Source of the DNA: Mycolicibacterium aichiense
GTDB lineage: Bacteria > Actinomycetota > Actinomycetes > Mycobacteriales > Mycobacteriaceae
Reading direction: 5' to 3'
DNA: 64,000 nt
Assembly (NCBI RefSeq): GCF_010726245.1
Contig: NZ_AP022561.1
Span: forward strand, 3,100,001-3,164,000
Shown here: positions 8,378 through 18,144 of the stretch, one piece after another
Layout: the number at the start of each line of letters is the position of its first letter
Numbering within the stretch: the stretch's first letter is position 1
Translations under genes and position numbers: made by a program
The notes under the pieces: model-generated
What the model was told of the DNA's origin: nothing
Databases searched by the model: none
What the model saw: only the letters and a program-made list of their open reading frames with translations

Positions 8378-9118
8378 ATGCCGCATCCCGAGTCCGGCGA
8401 CCACCGCTACATCCAGGTGGCCCGCACGCTGCGCAAGGAGATCGTGGACGGGGTGTACCCCGTCGGTTCCCAGCTGCCCACCGAACACGAACTGTGTCAA
8501 CGGTTTTCGGTCAGCCGATACACAGTCCGCGAAGCCTTGCGACGGCTGCGTGAGGACAATTTGGTGTCGTCCCGGCCGCGGGCAGGCACGATGGTGGTGC
8601 CTCGGCCGTCGGCGCACGCCTACGTCCAGGATGTGGTGTCCATCAACGACCTGCTGGCCTTCGCCACGGGTGCCCGGTTCGCCATCGAATCGATCGCCAT
8701 GGTCACGATCGACGACGCGCTCGAGCACCGGACAGGTCTGGCGGCCGGCGACGAATGGCTGGCGGTTCGGGGATTCCGCAGCGCTGACGGGGCGGACGCC
8801 CCGGTCTGTCGCACCGAGTACTACATCAACCGGGCGTTCGCGGCGGTGGGCCGGATGTTGCAGAACCACAGCGGGCCCATCTTCCCGCTCATCGAGGACC
8901 TGTTCGGGCTCAGCATCGTCGAAGTGCGGCAAGAGATCTCCGCGGTCCAGGTCGACCTCGAACTGGCCGGCCGGCTCAAGGTCGAACCGGGCACACCGGC
9001 CCTTGAGATGCAGCGGACCTACATCACGTCCGATGGCGAGATCGCCCAGGTCACCGTCAACACCCACCCGGCCTCGCGGTTCCGCCATTCGATGACGATG
9101 CGACGGGTGAAGGGCTGA
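8378..9118 (+). CDS. GntR-family regulator (HutC/UTRA subfamily)
   Basis: Transcription factor of 246 residues. The N-terminal winged helix-turn-helix includes YIQVARTLRKEIVDGVYPVG and SRYTVREALRRLRED (about residues 10-75). The C-terminal half is a UTRA-type ligand domain ending LEMQRTYITSDGEIAQVTV. ATG 8378 has GGAGG six bases upstream and follows the propeller gene stop by one base. It is the only regulator in the island, so it is the best candidate to bind the paired palindromes at 6651 and 6748, with a pathway intermediate as inducer. Binding is inferred. Confidence 0.87.
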   Translation: MPHPESGDHRYIQVARTLRKEIVDGVYPVGSQLPTEHELCQRFSVSRYTVREALRRLREDNLVSSRPRAGTMVVPRPSAHAYVQDVVSINDLLAFATGARFAIESIAMVTIDDALEHRTGLAAGDEWLAVRGFRSADGADAPVCRTEYYINRAFAAVGRMLQNHSGPIFPLIEDLFGLSIVEVRQEISAVQVDLELAGRLKVEPGTPALEMQRTYITSDGEIAQVTVNTHPASRFRHSMTMRRVKG

Positions 9119-9124
9119 GGGGCC

Positions 9125-10687
9125 GTGCGCTCCGCGCAGCGTGACGCCGAATTGGCCACCCGGGCCTACGCTTCCGGATCGTGGGTGCACGACACCCTGG
9201 CGGACGCGTTGGCCGCCGCCGCTCGTGACACCCCACGGCGGGAGGTAATCGTCGACGGCCCGGTGCGCCTGGACTGCGCGACGCTTCACGATCGGGCGAG
9301 CCGGCTGGCCGGCGCGATGCTGACCCGGATGCCTGCCGGAAGCGTGGTGTCGTTCATGTTGCCCAACTGGCATGAAGCGGCGATCGTCTACCACGCAGCG
9401 ACGGTGGCCGGCATGGTGGTCAATCCGATTCTGCCGTCGCTGCGTGACCACGAGCTGGCCTTCATCCTGGCTGACGCCGATGTGCGAATGATCTTCGTCC
9501 CCGGTGACGTCGGCGGTCACGACTATGCGGCGATGCTCCAGCGGGTCACCGCGACGCTGCCCGATCCACCGGTTGTCATCGTGGTCCGTGGCGGACCGCT
9601 GGCCGGGCAGTTCGCGTTCGACTCGCTGCCGAGCCCGCCGGCTCCGGCTCCGACTCTGGACCCCGACGCCGTCCGGATGATCCTCTACACGTCCGGCACC
9701 ACCGGACGGCCCAAAGGGGTTCTTCACAGCCATAATTCGATTCACGCTTTGATTCGCCAGATCGGCGGGCACTGGCTGATCGACCCTGGGTCGGCATTCC
9801 TGGTTCCCTCCCCCATCGCCCACATCGGTGGGTCGATCTATGCGTTCGAATGCCCAGTCCTGCTGGGCACCACCGCGGTGCTGATGGACCGGTGGGACGC
9901 CGACGAGGCGGTCGCACGGTTGACCGCCGAGCACTGCACGCACATGGCCGGCGCGACACCGTTCCTTCAGGCGATTCTCGCCGCCGCCCAACGCGCGAAC
10001 ACCCGCTTGCCCGACCTGCGGGTGTTCATCTGTGGCGGCGCCTCGGTCCCACCGCAGCTGATCCGCACTGCGGCCGACTATTTCGAGCAAGCGATGGTCA
10101 CCCGGGTGTACGGCTCCACCGAGGTGCCGGTCACCACGATCGGCGCTCCCGACGATCGCGACCACGCCGCCGACACCGACGGCCGACCCGGCATCGCCGA
10201 CGTCACGATCGTGGACGGTGAAATCCGGGCACGCGGCCCGCAGATGCTGCTGGGCTACCTGCACCCGGACGACGACACCGACGCCTTCGATGCCGACGGC
10301 TACTTCCGCACCGGCGACCTCGGTCACTGGGTGGGCGGCCGCTATCTCGTCGTCACCGGCCGGGCCAAGGACATCGTGATCCGCAACGGGGAGAACATCG
10401 CGCCCAAGGAGATCGAGGACGTCCTGCTCGGCCACCCCGGCATCAACGAGATCGCAATCGTCGGGGTGCCCGATCCGCGCACCGGGGAGCGAGCGTGCGC
10501 GGTGATCGTCACCGACCGGGCGCCGGGGCCAGACGTCGGTGATCTGCGCGACTACCTGCAGGCCACCGGTGTCGCGAAGTTCAAGTGGCCCGAGCAGGTC
10601 GTCGTCTGGGACGCGCTGCCCAAGAACGACGCAGGCAAAGTACTGAAACATCGGATACGAGCGAGATTGGTCGACGCGGATGAGTGA
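9125..10687 (+). CDS. Acyl-CoA synthetase (AMP-forming)
   Basis: ANL-superfamily ligase of 520 residues that would adenylate a carboxylic acid and transfer it to CoA. The phosphate-binding loop [11 protein letters not shown] is at residues 188-198. The hinge region GDLG...[21 protein letters not shown] follows, and the catalytic lysine is in [11 protein letters not shown] near the C-terminus. The GTG start lies six bases after the GntR stop, and the 3' end overlaps the next SDR gene by 8 bases, so they are co-transcribed. It resembles cyclic-acid and medium-chain acid CoA ligases, but specificity cannot be read from sequence. Confidence 0.88.
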   Translation: MRSAQRDAELATRAYASGSWVHDTLADALAAAARDTPRREVIVDGPVRLDCATLHDRASRLAGAMLTRMPAGSVVSFMLPNWHEAAIVYHAATVAGMVVNPILPSLRDHELAFILADADVRMIFVPGDVGGHDYAAMLQRVTATLPDPPVVIVVRGGPLAGQFAFDSLPSPPAPAPTLDPDAVRMILYTSGTTGRPKGVLHSHNSIHALIRQIGGHWLIDPGSAFLVPSPIAHIGGSIYAFECPVLLGTTAVLMDRWDADEAVARLTAEHCTHMAGATPFLQAILAAAQRANTRLPDLRVFICGGASVPPQLIRTAADYFEQAMVTRVYGSTEVPVTTIGAPDDRDHAADTDGRPGIADVTIVDGEIRARGPQMLLGYLHPDDDTDAFDADGYFRTGDLGHWVGGRYLVVTGRAKDIVIRNGENIAPKEIEDVLLGHPGINEIAIVGVPDPRTGERACAVIVTDRAPGPDVGDLRDYLQATGVAKFKWPEQVVVWDALPKNDAGKVLKHRIRARLVDADE

Positions 10688-11462
10688 TCCACAGGTCGCG
10701 GTGGTGACGGGGGCCAGCAGCGGAATCGGATTCGCCTGCGCCACAACACTCGCCGCGGCGGGAATGGCTATCGTCGGCACCGGGCGTGACGCGAGCCGGC
10801 TGGCCGCGCTGGCGGACGCGATCGGCGATCCAGATCGGGTGGCCACGCTGGCCGTCGACCTCACCGATGACGACGCTCCGCAGCGGATCGTCGAAGAAGC
10901 GGTCTCCCGCTGGGGACACGTCGACTTTCTGATCAACAACGCAGGCGTCGGCAGCCCGAAGCCGCTGCACGAAACCGACGACGAGACACTGGATTACTTC
11001 CTCGGCGTCATGCTGCGGGCGCCGTTCCGACTCGCCCGCGACGTAATCCCGCATATGCGAACAGGTTCGGCCATCATCAATGTCACCTCGACCTTCGCCG
11101 TGGTCGGCGGTCTGCGCGGCGGCGCCTACTCCGCAGCCAAGGGCGGCCTGACCGCACTGACCCTGCACATCGCGTGCCAGTACGGCGCACAAGGGATTCG
11201 CAGTAACGCCGTCGCGCCGGGCGTCACCGTCACCCCGATGGTGGAGCACCGCCTCGACGATCCCGGCTTCCGGAAGATGCAGACCGAGATGACACCGCAC
11301 ACCCGGCTGGGTCGGGTCGAGGATATCGCCGGCACGGTGGCGTTCTTGTGCTCCCCCGCAGGCAGTTTCATCAACGGCCAGACCATCGTGGTCGACGGCG
11401 GCTGGAGCTCCACCAAGTATCTGTCCGATTTCGCGCTGACCTCGGAGTGGGTCGCCCGGTGA
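10680..11462 (+). CDS. SDR-family oxidoreductase
   Basis: Classical short-chain dehydrogenase of 260 residues with TGASSGIG (about residues 10-17), NNAGVG, the serine of NVTSTFA, YSAAK, and a C-terminal [14 protein letters not shown] overlaps the preceding ligase by 8 bases, and its stop overlaps the next GTG (GTGA), so translation is coupled. In this arm it may oxidise a hydroxyacyl-CoA formed after the crotonase step, or an alcohol of the starting compound. Family assignment is firm; role is inferred. Confidence 0.87.
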   Translation: MSDPQVAVVTGASSGIGFACATTLAAAGMAIVGTGRDASRLAALADAIGDPDRVATLAVDLTDDDAPQRIVEEAVSRWGHVDFLINNAGVGSPKPLHETDDETLDYFLGVMLRAPFRLARDVIPHMRTGSAIINVTSTFAVVGGLRGGAYSAAKGGLTALTLHIACQYGAQGIRSNAVAPGVTVTPMVEHRLDDPGFRKMQTEMTPHTRLGRVEDIAGTVAFLCSPAGSFINGQTIVVDGGWSSTKYLSDFALTSEWVAR

Positions 11463-12928
11463 ACCTGTTCGCCACCCTCGATCAGGCCGCGGACCGCTTC
11501 GGCGACCGCGGTGCGGTCTACCGCGGCGAGCAGCAGTTGCACACCTGGAATGAGCTCAGGCAGCGCGCGCTGCGACTGGCGGCATCGCTTCGGGGTGTCC
11601 ACGCACCAGGCCAGCGGATCGCGATCGCCAGCGAGAACCGCGCGGAGATCATCGAACTCTTCTACGCGGTGTGGGCGGCCGAGTGCGTCGTCGTCCCCGT
11701 CAACTTCAAGCTCCATCCCCGCGAGATGGCACAAATTCTCGACGACTGCAGCGCAGCAACGGTTTTCGCATCCCCAAAGATCGCAACCGAGCTGGCTCCG
11801 CACTCCCCGGTGCGTGTCGAGGTGATCGGCGGCCAGGACTACGACGACCTGTTCACCGCTGCGCCCGCTGACGTCCCGGCGACCGACCCGTCGTCTCTGG
11901 CGTGGCTGTTCTACACCAGCGGCACCACCGGTCGATCCAAAGGAGCGATGCTGTCCCATCGCAGCCTCACCGCGATGACGGTGGCCCACCTGGCCGACAT
12001 CGATTCACCGGACCAGAATTGCAGCTTGTTGCACGCCGCCCCGATGTCGCACGGCTCCGGTCTCTACATCGCGCCCTATGTGCTGCGCGGAGCACGGCAG
12101 GTGGTTGCCGCATCCGGCGTCTTCGACCCGGACGAGTTCCTCGATCTCTGCGCGGCGCACCCGGGAGCGTCGGCGTTCCTGGCGCCCACCATGATTCAGC
12201 GTCTGGTCGGCACCGGGCGGGAGGCGCCCGCGACCCTGCGCATGATCGTCTACGGCGGCGGCCCGATGTACGTCGACGGCCTCAAGAAGGCGATGGCCGC
12301 GTTCGGGCCGGTCTTCGCGCAGATCTACGGCCAGGGTGAGTCGCCGATGACGATCACCGGATTACGGCGCGCCGACCATGAACTCGGCGACGACGCGATC
12401 CTCGGGTCGGTGGGATATCCCCGGGCCGGGGTCGAGGTGGCTGTGCTGCGTACCGACGGTGGTCGCGCGCAGCCGGGCCAGATCGGTGAGATCGTGTGCC
12501 GGGGCGACGTGGTGATGTCGGGGTACTGGAACCACCCGGAGGCCACCCGCGACACCGTCAAGCAGGGCTGGCTCTACACCGGGGACATGGGCTCGTTCGA
12601 CGACCGCGGCTACCTGACCTTGCACGACCGCTCCAAGGATGTGGTGATCAGCGGTGGCAGCAACATCTATCCGCGGGAGGTGGAGGAGGCGCTGCTGGAG
12701 CATCCGGATGTGGCCGAGGCCTGCGTGGTCGGTGCGCCGGATCCGGAATGGGGCGAGGTTGTCGTGGCATTCGTGGTGGGCTCTGCAGCCGGCCCGACGC
12801 TCGATGCCCACCTGCTGGAGCGGATCGCGCGGTTCAAGCGGCCCAAGCGCTACGTCTTCGTCGACGACCTGCCGAAGAACAGCTACGGCAAGGTGCTCAA
12901 GCGTGAATTGCGCGCCCGCCTCGGGTAA
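11459..12928 (+). CDS. Acyl-CoA synthetase (AMP-forming), second copy
   Basis: A 489-residue ANL-superfamily ligase. The P-loop [11 protein letters not shown] is at about 152-162, [11 protein letters not shown] and [21 protein letters not shown] mark the hinge region, and the catalytic lysine is in [14 protein letters not shown]. It begins directly with the ligase fold and has no added domain. GTG 11459 overlaps the SDR stop, so a longer reading from 11348 is an artefact. Only distantly similar to the ligase at 9125, so the two probably activate different acids, for example parent acid and ring-opened product. Confidence 0.87.
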   Translation: MNLFATLDQAADRFGDRGAVYRGEQQLHTWNELRQRALRLAASLRGVHAPGQRIAIASENRAEIIELFYAVWAAECVVVPVNFKLHPREMAQILDDCSAATVFASPKIATELAPHSPVRVEVIGGQDYDDLFTAAPADVPATDPSSLAWLFYTSGTTGRSKGAMLSHRSLTAMTVAHLADIDSPDQNCSLLHAAPMSHGSGLYIAPYVLRGARQVVAASGVFDPDEFLDLCAAHPGASAFLAPTMIQRLVGTGREAPATLRMIVYGGGPMYVDGLKKAMAAFGPVFAQIYGQGESPMTITGLRRADHELGDDAILGSVGYPRAGVEVAVLRTDGGRAQPGQIGEIVCRGDVVMSGYWNHPEATRDTVKQGWLYTGDMGSFDDRGYLTLHDRSKDVVISGGSNIYPREVEEALLEHPDVAEACVVGAPDPEWGEVVVAFVVGSAAGPTLDAHLLERIARFKRPKRYVFVDDLPKNSYGKVLKRELRARLG

Positions 12929-12957
12929 CGGCGTTCTCGTCTGCATAGAATGCCGCT

Positions 12958-13869
12958 ATGTCCACCGATTACCGCTTCCTGACCTACGAAGAGTTCGATG
13001 ACGGCCGCATCGTCCGCATCATGCTCAACCGTCCCGAGGCACGCAACGCGCAGAACCGCGGCATGCTGGTCGAGCTCAACGAGGCGTTCCTGCGGGCTGA
13101 GGCCGACGACACGGTTCGAGTGGTCATCCTGGGCGGCCACGGCCCGATGTTCTCTTCCGGTCACGACCTCGGGTCGGCGGTGTCCCGGGCCGAGTACACC
13201 CCCGGGCCGGACCAGCACCCGAGCTTCCAGGGCCTGGGCGCCACCCGCGAGGGCGCGGAGAAGCTGATGCTGCAGGAGTGGCACCACTTCTTCGCCAACA
13301 CCCGCCGCTGGCGCGACCTGCGCAAGATCACCGTCGCCCAGGTGCACGGAGACGTCTACGCGGCGGCGCTGATGCTGATGTGGGCCTGCGATTTGATCGT
13401 GGCGGCCGAAGGCACGCGGTTCGCCGATGTGGTGGGGACCCGGCTGGGCATGTGCGGTGTCGAGTACTTCGCCCATCCGTGGGAGTTCGGTCCCCGCAAG
13501 ACCAAGGAGCTGATGCTCACCGGCGATGCCATGGAGGTCGACGAGGCCTACCAGCTGGGCATGATCTCGAAGGTCTTTCCTCAGAACGAACTCGCGGACA
13601 AGACGCTGGAATTCGCCCGCCGGATCGCCGAGGTGCCCACGATGGCCGCGTTGCTCGCCAAGGAAGCGGTCAATCAAACACAAGACAACATGGGCTTCTA
13701 CAACGCGCTGAACGCCTGCTTCACGCTGCATCAGCTCAATCACTCGCACTGGGCACAGGTCCACGAGGAAGGCTGGCCGGTGGCGCTGGAGTCTGACGGT
13801 GTGCCCAACTGGAAGACCGCCCCGCCGATCGTGCCTGCAGTCAAGGATCAGGTTCGCGCCGAAGGCTGA
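12958..13869 (+). CDS. Enoyl-CoA hydratase/isomerase (crotonase) family protein
   Basis: Crotonase-fold protein of 303 residues. The oxyanion-hole segments GHGPMFSSGHDLGS and VHGDVYAAALMLMWACD are present. The second lacks the usual GxxxGGG pattern and has no evident catalytic glutamates at the classical positions, so the reaction may not be simple hydration: hydrolase, isomerase and ring-opening members also exist. The C-terminal HWAQVHEEGWPVA segment is seen in actinobacterial paralogues. Last gene of the rightward operon, 29 bases after the ligase. Confidence 0.8.
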   Translation: MSTDYRFLTYEEFDDGRIVRIMLNRPEARNAQNRGMLVELNEAFLRAEADDTVRVVILGGHGPMFSSGHDLGSAVSRAEYTPGPDQHPSFQGLGATREGAEKLMLQEWHHFFANTRRWRDLRKITVAQVHGDVYAAALMLMWACDLIVAAEGTRFADVVGTRLGMCGVEYFAHPWEFGPRKTKELMLTGDAMEVDEAYQLGMISKVFPQNELADKTLEFARRIAEVPTMAALLAKEAVNQTQDNMGFYNALNACFTLHQLNHSHWAQVHEEGWPVALESDGVPNWKTAPPIVPAVKDQVRAEG

Positions 13870-14178
13870 TCTTCGGCCCCTCGCGCGATCACGGCAAAGT
13901 CGCGATTCCACCTCACCTGAATCGTTCAAGTAGTTTCGGCGCCGTCACGGCCAGTGCCGATGAGCCACCCGGTCGCGCAACCACCGCCAAAGCGCTGCCA
14001 GCCCTGGGTTGCCGAAATCCCTTGTAATAACGTTTAATTCGCGGAATGCGCAAAGCGGTTCAATCGGATTATCCTTAAATTTCTCAGAATTTATGTTGTG
14101 CAGACCACACGGTTTTGCGAAACGTGGTGAAAAGCACAGACTTTGGTGTACGCGCAAATTGTTGTTAGTTTCGGCCGC
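13870..14178. other. Non-coding interval with an AT-rich stretch
   Basis: About 310 bases with no convincing gene on either strand. From about 14030 to 14160 the sequence is clearly poorer in G+C than its surroundings (runs such as taataacgtttaattc), as expected of a promoter region for the hydrolase at 14179 or of a transfer junction. No tRNA, terminator or IS terminus was recognised. Confidence 0.5.
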
Positions 14179-14748
14179 ATGTTTGCAATCGCGACGTTGA
14201 TGACTCTGATCAGTCAGGTGTCAGGCACGCCGTACGTCCCCGGCGGGGACACACCGGCTGGCACCGACTGCTCGGGACTGGCCTCCTGGGTGTCCAATGT
14301 GGCCACCGGCAGGCCCGCCTTCGGCAGCCGGTTCCACACCGGCAACGAGGAAGCGGCCCTCCTCGCCCGCGGATTCCACTACGGAACCGCCCCCAACTCG
14401 CTGGTGATCGGCTGGAACCGCGGCCACACCGCAGTCACGCTGCCCGACGGCACCGCGGTGTCCAGCGGTGAGGGCGGCGGCGTGCGCGTGGGCGGCGGCG
14501 GCGCCTATCAGCCGCAGTTCACCCACCACATGTACCTGCCGATGCCTGCCGAGGATATGCAGGATCCGCTCGCGCCGCCGCCGGGCCCCGATGCTCCCCC
14601 GCCGGCCCCGGATGCGCCGGTGTTCGTCGACGCCGTCGATGCACCGCCGCCGCCGGCTGCGGATGTTCCTCCGCCGGCCGGCGACATCGTGCCGGTCAAT
14701 GCCGATATCGCCCCTCCGCCAGGCGATCCCGCCCCTCAGCCTGCATAG
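14179..14748 (+). CDS. NlpC/P60-like cell-wall hydrolase with proline-rich tail
   Basis: A 189-residue protein whose first half matches a compact NlpC/P60 or phage-lysin-like cysteine peptidase: helix ATLMTLISQVSG, then TPYVPGGDTPAGTDCSGL with the likely nucleophile Cys31, and a GHTAV segment with His83. Such enzymes cleave peptide stems of peptidoglycan. The last 60 residues are low-complexity Pro/Ala/Asp (PPPGPDAPPPAPDAP). There is no signal peptide, which resembles phage lysins and tape-measure peptidases more than secreted Rip-type enzymes. ATG 14179 was chosen because the fold begins there; TTG 14143 and GTG 14146 are in-frame alternatives. No phage genes are nearby. Confidence 0.7.
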   Translation: MFAIATLMTLISQVSGTPYVPGGDTPAGTDCSGLASWVSNVATGRPAFGSRFHTGNEEAALLARGFHYGTAPNSLVIGWNRGHTAVTLPDGTAVSSGEGGGVRVGGGGAYQPQFTHHMYLPMPAEDMQDPLAPPPGPDAPPPAPDAPVFVDAVDAPPPPAADVPPPAGDIVPVNADIAPPPGDPAPQPA

Positions 14749-14799
14749 CGCATCGATGAATGCGCCGCATTGCCCACCTGGGCAGTGCGGCGTACTTCG

Positions 14800-16248
14800 T
14801 CAAAAGCCTTGTTGGGCTACGAGTTTCTCTCCTGCTTCGCGGGCAGCGGCGGGCCGCGCGAGCACGCCGGCCACAACCAGCACCAGAGTGGCAACAGCCA
14901 GGCACGGCCCCCACACCGCACTGCCTTGTGGCCACGGAATCACGTTGCGATACAGGGTGTATCCCAGCAGCGCCAATCCGAGCAACGGCAGGATCACCTC
15001 CGACTTGCGAATCCGGTTGTCACGCGCGAGGAACAGCAGCCTTACCGCTCCCAGCGTGGCCAGCGCGTAGGCCACCAGCAATATGAGCGTGCCCGCTGTG
15101 GCCGCTATGGTGAACACGTCGAATGGTCGCGCTCGCAGGGCAACCCAGCCGATGGCCTGGATCCCGAATACCACCGCCACCGCTGCAGCGGCTGCGACAT
15201 GCGGGACGTTGCGCCTGGGATGCACCGCTGCCAGCGCAACCGGGCCGATACCGTCCCTGCTGAGCGCGAACATCAGCCGGCTCGCCCCCACCACGCTGGC
15301 CAGGCAGCAGGCTGCCGCGCTGAACGTGGCGCCGACGACGATCACGTAGGACAGCCAAGGGGCAACGTACTGCTCTGCGAGATCGCCCATCAGCGCGTCG
15401 GACTTGCCGAAGGCCGTGACTCCGGCGGTGTCCGTACCGAACGCCATCATCTCGATTGCGGTGACAACCACGAAGAACACCCCACCGAACAGCGCGGTAC
15501 CGAGGATGGCGCGGGGAATGTTGCGCCGCGGCGCCTCGGTCTCCTCACCGAGAGTCGCCGCAGCCTCGAAACCGGCGAAAGACAAGAATCCGAACACGAC
15601 TCCCAGGAAGACCGTCGAGACCGAGGTACCGGGGGCGACGGTGAACACCGACATGTCCACGTGCTGACCGCCGGGCGCGTGGCCGGAGATCAACGTGCCC
15701 AACGTGATCGCCGCCACCACCAGGATCAGCATGACCGTCAGACCTTCGGTGACCAGGAGGACGGTGGCGCCTCCTTTGATCTCGCGGGCTGCGAGCCACC
15801 ACACCCCAGCGAGCACGAGCCAGGCGAAAATGAACGCAATCCAATCCGGTAACTCGTTGGGAAAAAGGATTTTTCGAGCCAGATCGGTGAGGAAAATGCC
15901 AGCCGCCGTCGCGGTCACCGCGCCGAAGAAGACGTAGGTTCCCGCATTCAGCCAGCCGGCCACACTGCCGGCGCGCGGTCCGAGCGTGACACCGACGAAG
16001 GCGTACACACTGCCGGCGTGGCTGAACCGTTGCGCGAGCCGGACGAACGTGTGGGCGATCAGCAGAACACCGACGGTCGCCAACAGGAATGCCAGTGGGA
16101 CGGCACGCCCGACCGCGGAAGCCGTCCCCTGCGGATTGATGTTGATCGCCATCGACGGCGCCATGAGAGCAACCGACACACCCACCGCCGACCAGACAGT
16201 GAGGGTCCGGCGCAGTGTGGGGTCACCGGACACCTCGTGCGCGGCCAA
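14800..16248 (-). CDS. APC-family amino acid/polyamine permease
   Basis: Membrane transporter of about 482 residues with roughly 12 predicted helices. The APC pattern is visible in helix 1 (VGVSVALMAPSMAININPQG) and helix 6 (GFLSFAGFEAAATLGEETEAPRRNIPRAI). Proton-coupled uptake of an amino acid, polyamine or amine is expected; the substrate is unknown. The start is uncertain: TTG 16248 directly follows the ferredoxin stop, and GTG 16233 is an alternative. Convergent with the NlpC-like gene, 51 bases away. Pairing with a ferredoxin gene upstream may be positional only. Confidence 0.85.
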   Translation of the reverse strand: MAAHEVSGDPTLRRTLTVWSAVGVSVALMAPSMAININPQGTASAVGRAVPLAFLLATVGVLLIAHTFVRLAQRFSHAGSVYAFVGVTLGPRAGSVAGWLNAGTYVFFGAVTATAAGIFLTDLARKILFPNELPDWIAFIFAWLVLAGVWWLAAREIKGGATVLLVTEGLTVMLILVVAAITLGTLISGHAPGGQHVDMSVFTVAPGTSVSTVFLGVVFGFLSFAGFEAAATLGEETEAPRRNIPRAILGTALFGGVFFVVVTAIEMMAFGTDTAGVTAFGKSDALMGDLAEQYVAPWLSYVIVVGATFSAAACCLASVVGASRLMFALSRDGIGPVALAAVHPRRNVPHVAAAAAVAVVFGIQAIGWVALRARPFDVFTIAATAGTLILLVAYALATLGAVRLLFLARDNRIRKSEVILPLLGLALLGYTLYRNVIPWPQGSAVWGPCLAVATLVLVVAGVLARPAAAREAGEKLVAQQGF

Positions 16249-16452
<204 letters not shown>

Positions 16453-16495
16453 TTAACCGCGGGTCCGAGGCGCGCGTGCCGATTCCGGTAAGCCC

Positions 16496-17695
16496 TCAGG
16501 GATTGATGGTGTTCTCTCCGACCTGACGACCCCACACGTACTCGGTGAGCAAGGGCTGGCCGAGTTCGAAGTGGTTGTACGGCGCGATCGAGGCTCCGTC
16601 ATCCATCACCAGATAGGGGGCCGGCCAGAAATTGCGGTCGACCGTCTGCCAACATCCCGGCGCTCCACCCGGACCGCCCCTGCCGTTGGTCCTGGGCAAG
16701 TTGTCCGGGTATACGTAGGGATTGGGCGCACCCAGGATCTCGGTCATCGTGCTGAGTGAATATCCGTTGCCGCCGAACGCATCCAGTGCGCTGGGCGCCG
16801 CTTGTGCGATGTTGCGGATGCCGCAGAACAATTCCGGGCTGTAGGTGTCCAGAAGCTGAGTGGTGGGCACCAGATCCGCCATCCCGCGAACGAAGTACGG
16901 CTTGCTGCGCTCGAAAATGTCGGCGCCGGTGTTGCCGAACCCGATGGAGGCCAGCAGCGCCGCATCGATGTCGTGCTGCTGGCCGTTGAGCGAGTTCGCG
17001 GTCACCACCGCGTGGTCGAGCGCATCCCACAGGTCCGGGCTCGCCTTGGTGTAGACGTCGGCCAGATCGCCCAATCGTTGGATGTCGCGGCGAATCTGCG
17101 GCATCTGCGGGTTGATGTCGTCGAGCACCGTGTTCCCGTTGACGATCGACTGGCCGAACTTGGTGCCCAGCCCGTTCAGCGCTTCGGCCGCCGCCGACAG
17201 GGTCAGATTCAGCTTGACCGGATCCACCTTCTCGGCGATCGACGTGACCGTCTCGAACAGAGTGTTGAACTCCGTGGTGACGCTGGAGGCGTTGATGACG
17301 TCAGACGTCGTCAGACGGGCCGCCACCGGGTTCTTCGGTGTCGACAGCGCGACGTATTTGTTGCCGAAGACCGTGGTGGCCTTGATGTCGGCGTGCACAT
17401 TGGCGGGAATGTAGGCCAAATAGCGGGGCTCGACGTCGAGTCGCAGCCGCGCAATGTTCTTTCCATCGCGCTCACCGGAGCTCACATTTATGACCCGGCC
17501 GATCACCACTCCGTTGAAGGTCACCTTCGAACCCGTGTCCATCACCAGGCCGCCGCGATCGGAGACCATCGTCAGGGTTGCCCGCGGCGACAGGTCGCCG
17601 CGAAATTGCAGATAGACCAACGTCAGGACCGTGACGATCACGGCAAGGAACACCAAGCCGGCGGCCTTCAACGGCGGACGGTCGCGCCAGTTCAC
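16496..17695 (-). CDS. MceA-like protein (MlaD/Mce domain), orphan
   Basis: Mammalian-cell-entry family protein of 399 residues. One N-terminal membrane helix (AAGLVFLAVIVTVLTLVYLQF) is followed by the MlaD-type domain (LTMVSDRGGLVMDTGSKVTFNGVVIGRVINV), a helical stretch (EFNTLFETVTSIAEKVDP and on) and a C-terminal region with LVMDDGASIAPYNHFELGQP. Mce proteins form periplasmic lipid or sterol conduits with YrbE permeases. GTG 17695 was chosen because of a strong GAGGAGGGG upstream; a reading from 17812 adds an unlikely N-terminus. No yrbE or other mce genes are present, unlike the usual two-yrbE/six-mce operon. Confidence 0.85.
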   Translation of the reverse strand: MNWRDRPPLKAAGLVFLAVIVTVLTLVYLQFRGDLSPRATLTMVSDRGGLVMDTGSKVTFNGVVIGRVINVSSGERDGKNIARLRLDVEPRYLAYIPANVHADIKATTVFGNKYVALSTPKNPVAARLTTSDVINASSVTTEFNTLFETVTSIAEKVDPVKLNLTLSAAAEALNGLGTKFGQSIVNGNTVLDDINPQMPQIRRDIQRLGDLADVYTKASPDLWDALDHAVVTANSLNGQQHDIDAALLASIGFGNTGADIFERSKPYFVRGMADLVPTTQLLDTYSPELFCGIRNIAQAAPSALDAFGGNGYSLSTMTEILGAPNPYVYPDNLPRTNGRGGPGGAPGCWQTVDRNFWPAPYLVMDDGASIAPYNHFELGQPLLTEYVWGRQVGENTINP

Positions 17696-17812
17696 TTCCA
17701 GCCCCTCCTCAACCCCGACCCAAGCGAACGAGCGCCCCTCCCGGCCGTGGCCAGTGACGTGGACCACAGGAATGTACCTGATTTCAGTGTCGAATGGTCG
17801 CCATTCGCGCAA

Positions 17813-18144
17813 TTAGCCAAACCGTAAATTCGGTAATTCTCGTTGCGCCGTCGTCAATATAAGCCCCGCCGAATTCACGCGGTGAAATATGCAGTTACCC
17901 AAGCCATTCCGCGAACCGTCACGTCCACCACCAATGCCCCGATAGGGGTTGGAATTTGCCTTTGCAAAATTTGCTGCTTATGTATGGCGCCGACGATGCA
18001 CGAGTGGTGACCGCCTAGCGGATGCTGACGGTATCCCGAACTGGCTCCAAACCCGCTCCGGTAAGCGGTGGAGTCGGGATAATCGACTGTGCCGCCCGGG
18101 GGTGTCGCCGGCGCGGGAACAGCTCAGCGAGGAGCGTGAGACTT
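17813..18144. promoter_or_regulatory. Upstream region of aceA with a TTTGC-rich site
   Basis: A 330-base divergent region between the Mce-like gene and aceA. Three TTTGC units lie at 17955-17959, 17961-17965 and 17970-17974; the middle one is part of the palindrome TTTGCAAA (17961-17968). TTTGCAAA-like elements are the known target of RamB, which controls glyoxylate genes in corynebacteria and mycobacteria. The site is about 175 bases before the aceA ATG. RamB binding is inferred from the motif alone. Confidence 0.4.

Noticed and set aside
8234..10939. A 900-codon open frame on the minus strand across the GntR and acyl-CoA ligase genes
   Set aside because: Product is low-complexity Arg/His/Gly-rich without family similarity. 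The plus strand carries clear conserved proteins over the same bases; long antisense frames are expected at this G+C content.
14179..14748. Lysin-like hydrolase as evidence of a prophage
   Set aside because: No terminase, capsid, tail, holin or integrase genes nearby; a stand-alone hydrolase is the simpler reading.
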